Shown: piece after piece, positions 61,970-64,000 of the stretch
How positions within the stretch are numbered: position 1 is the stretch's first letter
Layout of the letters: every line of letters starts with the position of its first letter
From: Maribacter sp.
GTDB lineage: Bacteria > Bacteroidota > Bacteroidia > Flavobacteriales > Flavobacteriaceae
Direction of reading: 5' to 3'
Length of the DNA: 64,000 bases
NCBI GenBank assembly: GCA_022865355.1
Contig: JALHST010000272.1
Span: 1 to 64,000 of the forward strand
Made by a program: the position numbers and the translations under genes
Notes under the pieces: model-generated
What the model was told of the DNA's origin: nothing
Databases searched by the model: none
Seen by the model: only the letters and a program-made list of their open reading frames with translations

Positions 61970-63037
61970 TCAATCGATTTTGTCAATCTGAATGGCTCGC
62001 CAGGCCGTATTACAACAAAGCGCGGCGGTCTTGTTCAACGCTGCAAAACGTCGGTCGGTAGTATGGCCGTGTTTAAACCGATAATAAATCTGTTGGGCGA
62101 TTACCGCAATTTTAAAGAGGCCGTAAACAAAATAAAAGATAAGATTATCGACATCCCTGCCGCTTTTGATTGCGTATTGCTGCACGATTTCGGTCCGGGT
62201 AGGGTTGCCCGCCATGGTGGTCGGGGAGGGGAGTCCCTGCTTTAAAAAATCGGGATCGGAGGCCGTGGTCCAATAGCCTAGGGATGTCCCGAGATCCATC
62301 AAGGGATCTCCCAGGGTACACATTTCCCAATCGAGGATGGCCGCTACTTCGTTCCAATACGCATCGACAAATACCACGTTGTCATATTTATAATCATTGT
62401 GGATCAGGCTAAGGGCATATTTTTTAGGTTGATGCCGTTCCATCCAGGCCATGACCTTTTGTGCAGCGGGGACTTCTTCGGTGGCGGCGGCAAGGTATTG
62501 TTTGCCCCAATTATCGACCTGCCGCTGTACATAGCCTTCCGGATTTCCCAAGGATTCGAGTCCGGCCGCCTTGTAATCTACCGCATGCAATGCCACAAAA
62601 GTATCTAACCAGGTATCGGCAATCGTTTTAAATTCATTGGGTGCAACCCTACGTTCTAGGGCCTCTTGGGCGGTCAGAATAATGCCGTCGACCTTGTTCA
62701 TGATATAGAAAGGCGCCCCCAATATCCCGAGATCTTCGGAATAGGCATAAGGCTTTGGTGTTTTATCGAAAACGGGGTGTAAGGTACTGAGCACTTTAAA
62801 TTCCCGGCCCATATTATGGCCTCGTTTAGGCGCTGCAAAAGGAGGTCGGCGCAGTACGTATTCTTTTTCCTCTATTTTTAAGAGATAGGTAAGGTTTGAA
62901 TAGCCGTTGTAAAATTGGGTGATGAGCAAATCGCTTTTTTCATCAGTGATCAATTCGCATTGCAAAAGGAACTTTTTCAAGTTTTCCGCTGGAAGCTCTT
63001 CCCCTTTTCGAACCGATTTGGTTAGTTCCTTTTGCAT
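61970..63037 (-). CDS. APH-type phosphotransferase (ACAD10/11 kinase-domain-like)
   Basis: 355 residues. Seen: FYNGYSNLTYLLKI and YVLRRPPFAA (Lys-free nucleotide region as in the family), catalytic LSLIHNDYKYDNVVF (HND-K-D) and AILDWEMCTLGDPLMDLG with the DWE metal motif. This is the kinase half of mammalian ACAD10/ACAD11 and the relative of LvaA, which phosphorylates 4-hydroxyacyl-CoA. It lies 5 bp after the acyl-CoA dehydrogenase gene that matches the other half. Confidence 0.9.
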   Translation of the reverse strand: MQKELTKSVRKGEELPAENLKKFLLQCELITDEKSDLLITQFYNGYSNLTYLLKIEEKEYVLRRPPFAAPKRGHNMGREFKVLSTLHPVFDKTPKPYAYSEDLGILGAPFYIMNKVDGIILTAQEALERRVAPNEFKTIADTWLDTFVALHAVDYKAAGLESLGNPEGYVQRQVDNWGKQYLAAATEEVPAAQKVMAWMERHQPKKYALSLIHNDYKYDNVVFVDAYWNEVAAILDWEMCTLGDPLMDLGTSLGYWTTASDPDFLKQGLPSPTTMAGNPTRTEIVQQYAIKSGRDVDNLIFYFVYGLFKIAVIAQQIYYRFKHGHTTDRRFAALNKTAALCCNTAWRAIQIDKID

Positions 63038-63042
63038 GCTAC

Positions 63043-64000
63043 CTATTCTTCGGTATATTTTTTGATCGTATTTTTTCCCAACTGACTCAAATGTACCTCA
63101 TCAGGACCATCGGCCAATCGCAGGGTTCTGGCGTGCGAATAGAAATAGGCCAAAGGCGTGTCGCCACTAACCCCCATGCCCCCCATGATCTGTATGGCCC
63201 GGTCAATGACCTTTACGGCCATGTTCGGGGCAACGATCTTGATCATGGCGATCAGGTCACGGGCTTCCTTGTTCCCTAAACAATCCATAGTATCGGCGGC
63301 CGAAAGCACCAGAAGTCGCGCTTGTTCTATCTCACATCGGGACTGGGCAATTTCGTGACGGATACTGCTATAGGTATCAAGCGATCTGCCAAACGGACTA
63401 CGTACTGTGGCCCTTTGGGACATGAGTTCAAGAGCACGTTGGGCCATGCCGATCAATCGCATGCAATGGTGAATTCTTCCCGGGCCCAAACGGCCTTGGG
63501 CGATTTCAAAGCCACGGCCTTCCCCTAAAATCATATTCTTTTTTGGGACGCGTACCTTGTCCAATTCAATTTCGGCATGCCCTTCCGGGGAATCGTGATA
63601 GCCAAAGACGCTCAAGGAGCGTATGATCTTTAGTCCGGGCGTATCCATGGGCACCAAGACCATACTGTGCTGAAGATGACGGGGCGCATCGAAATCGGTT
63701 TTTCCCATCACGATCGTTATCTTACAATGGGGGTCCATGGCGCCTGAAGACCACCATTTTTTTCCGGTTATCACGTAGTCATCGCCATCGGCCACGATTG
63801 CCGTTTCGATATTGGTGGCATCGGAGGAAGCTACATCGGGTTCGGTCATTAAAAATGAAGATCGGATGGTCCCTTGCAACAACGGTTGCAACCAGGCCTC
63901 TTTTTGTTCGGGGCTGCCATATTTGGCCAGCACCTCCATGTTTCCGGTGTCGGGCGGACTGCAATTAAAAACTTCGGACGACCAGGGTATCTTTCCCATG
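63043..64000 (-). CDS. Acyl-CoA dehydrogenase, ACAD10/11 type (5' end beyond window)
   Basis: 319 C-terminal residues; the N-terminal ~100 lie beyond base 64000. Matches the dehydrogenase half of mammalian ACAD11 closely: [62 protein letters not shown] and [16 protein letters not shown]-dependent. Together with the adjacent kinase it would act on 4-hydroxyacyl-CoA after phosphorylation. First visible gene of the operon; more genes may lie upstream. Confidence 0.93.
   Translation of the reverse strand, partial: MGKIPWSSEVFNCSPPDTGNMEVLAKYGSPEQKEAWLQPLLQGTIRSSFLMTEPDVASSDATNIETAIVADGDDYVITGKKWWSSGAMDPHCKITIVMGKTDFDAPRHLQHSMVLVPMDTPGLKIIRSLSVFGYHDSPEGHAEIELDKVRVPKKNMILGEGRGFEIAQGRLGPGRIHHCMRLIGMAQRALELMSQRATVRSPFGRSLDTYSSIRHEIAQSRCEIEQARLLVLSAADTMDCLGNKEARDLIAMIKIVAPNMAVKVIDRAIQIMGGMGVSGDTPLAYFYSHARTLRLADGPDEVHLSQLGKNTIKKYTEE

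Overview
The window comes from a bacterium of the Bacteroidota, most likely a marine member of the Flavobacteriaceae. This rests on the gene families (CarboxypepD_reg/TonB-type outer-membrane barrels, DUF6090 proteins, BspA-like DUF285 repeats, LolC/E-type permease next to rbfA), on many lipoprotein signals without Shine-Dalgarno sites, and on recurrent TAnnTTTG promoter -7 boxes typical of this phylum. No rRNA, CRISPR array, integrase or transposase gene was seen.

Layout. 1-842: 3' part of an SMP-30/gluconolactonase gene. 1081-3079: rnpA with an overlapping S41 processing protease. 3207-6281: a two-gene operon of a GCS2-like ligase fused to CBS domains and an aspartoacylase-like deacylase. 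6278-11546: a minus-strand operon of metallo-beta-lactamase-fold hydrolase, secreted SMP-30 protein, S8 subtilase and M1 aminopeptidase. 11655-15903: amino-acid permease with universal-stress domains and a CPA1-type Na+/H+ antiporter. 16291-18087: lepA. 18334-23391: two tandem paralogous outer-membrane barrel proteins. 23437-25898: divergent TolB-like lipoprotein and M28 peptidase. 26111-29565: dusB, LolC/E-type permease, rbfA and methylmalonyl-CoA epimerase.

29683-33711 is accessory. A CAT-anticodon tRNA (probably tRNA-Ile2) is followed by two further copies of its 3' end, at 31882 and 33616, each followed by its own hairpin. This looks like two small elements integrated in tandem at the tRNA. 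They carry a small membrane protein, a BspA-like lipoprotein gene broken by one nonsense codon and flanked by ~80-bp direct repeats, a DUF2188 protein and two small lipoproteins. A perfect 28-bp inverted repeat brackets the tRNA and the two segments. From 33796 to 46839 come an adenylate cyclase/TolB/TPR protein, three DUF6090 paralogues, a protein made of nine 13-residue repeats, a GlcG/HbpS protein, a CBM6 lipoprotein, a biotin-dependent acyl-CoA carboxylase operon, an NTF2-like lipoprotein, and two copies of an interspersed ~175-bp repeat whose third copy lies inverted at 28791. The DUF6090 genes and the repeat-protein gene share one promoter and leader.

46959-52508 is an inorganic-carbon uptake locus: dabA, dabB, a small conserved protein, a truncated DUF6671 fragment and a divergent LysR regulator with a 14-bp palindrome between them. 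52826-55052 holds a YiiX-like hydrolase and a secreted helical protein. 55180-64000 is a nine-gene minus-strand acyl-CoA catabolic operon with an acyl-CoA dehydrogenase and an APH-type kinase that correspond to the two halves of mammalian ACAD11, plus SDRs, an ECI-type isomerase, two MDR oxidoreductases, a MaoC protein and a long-chain acyl-CoA ligase. Together with the carboxylase and the epimerase it suggests that oxidation of hydroxy or odd-chain acyl-CoAs feeds the methylmalonyl-CoA route.
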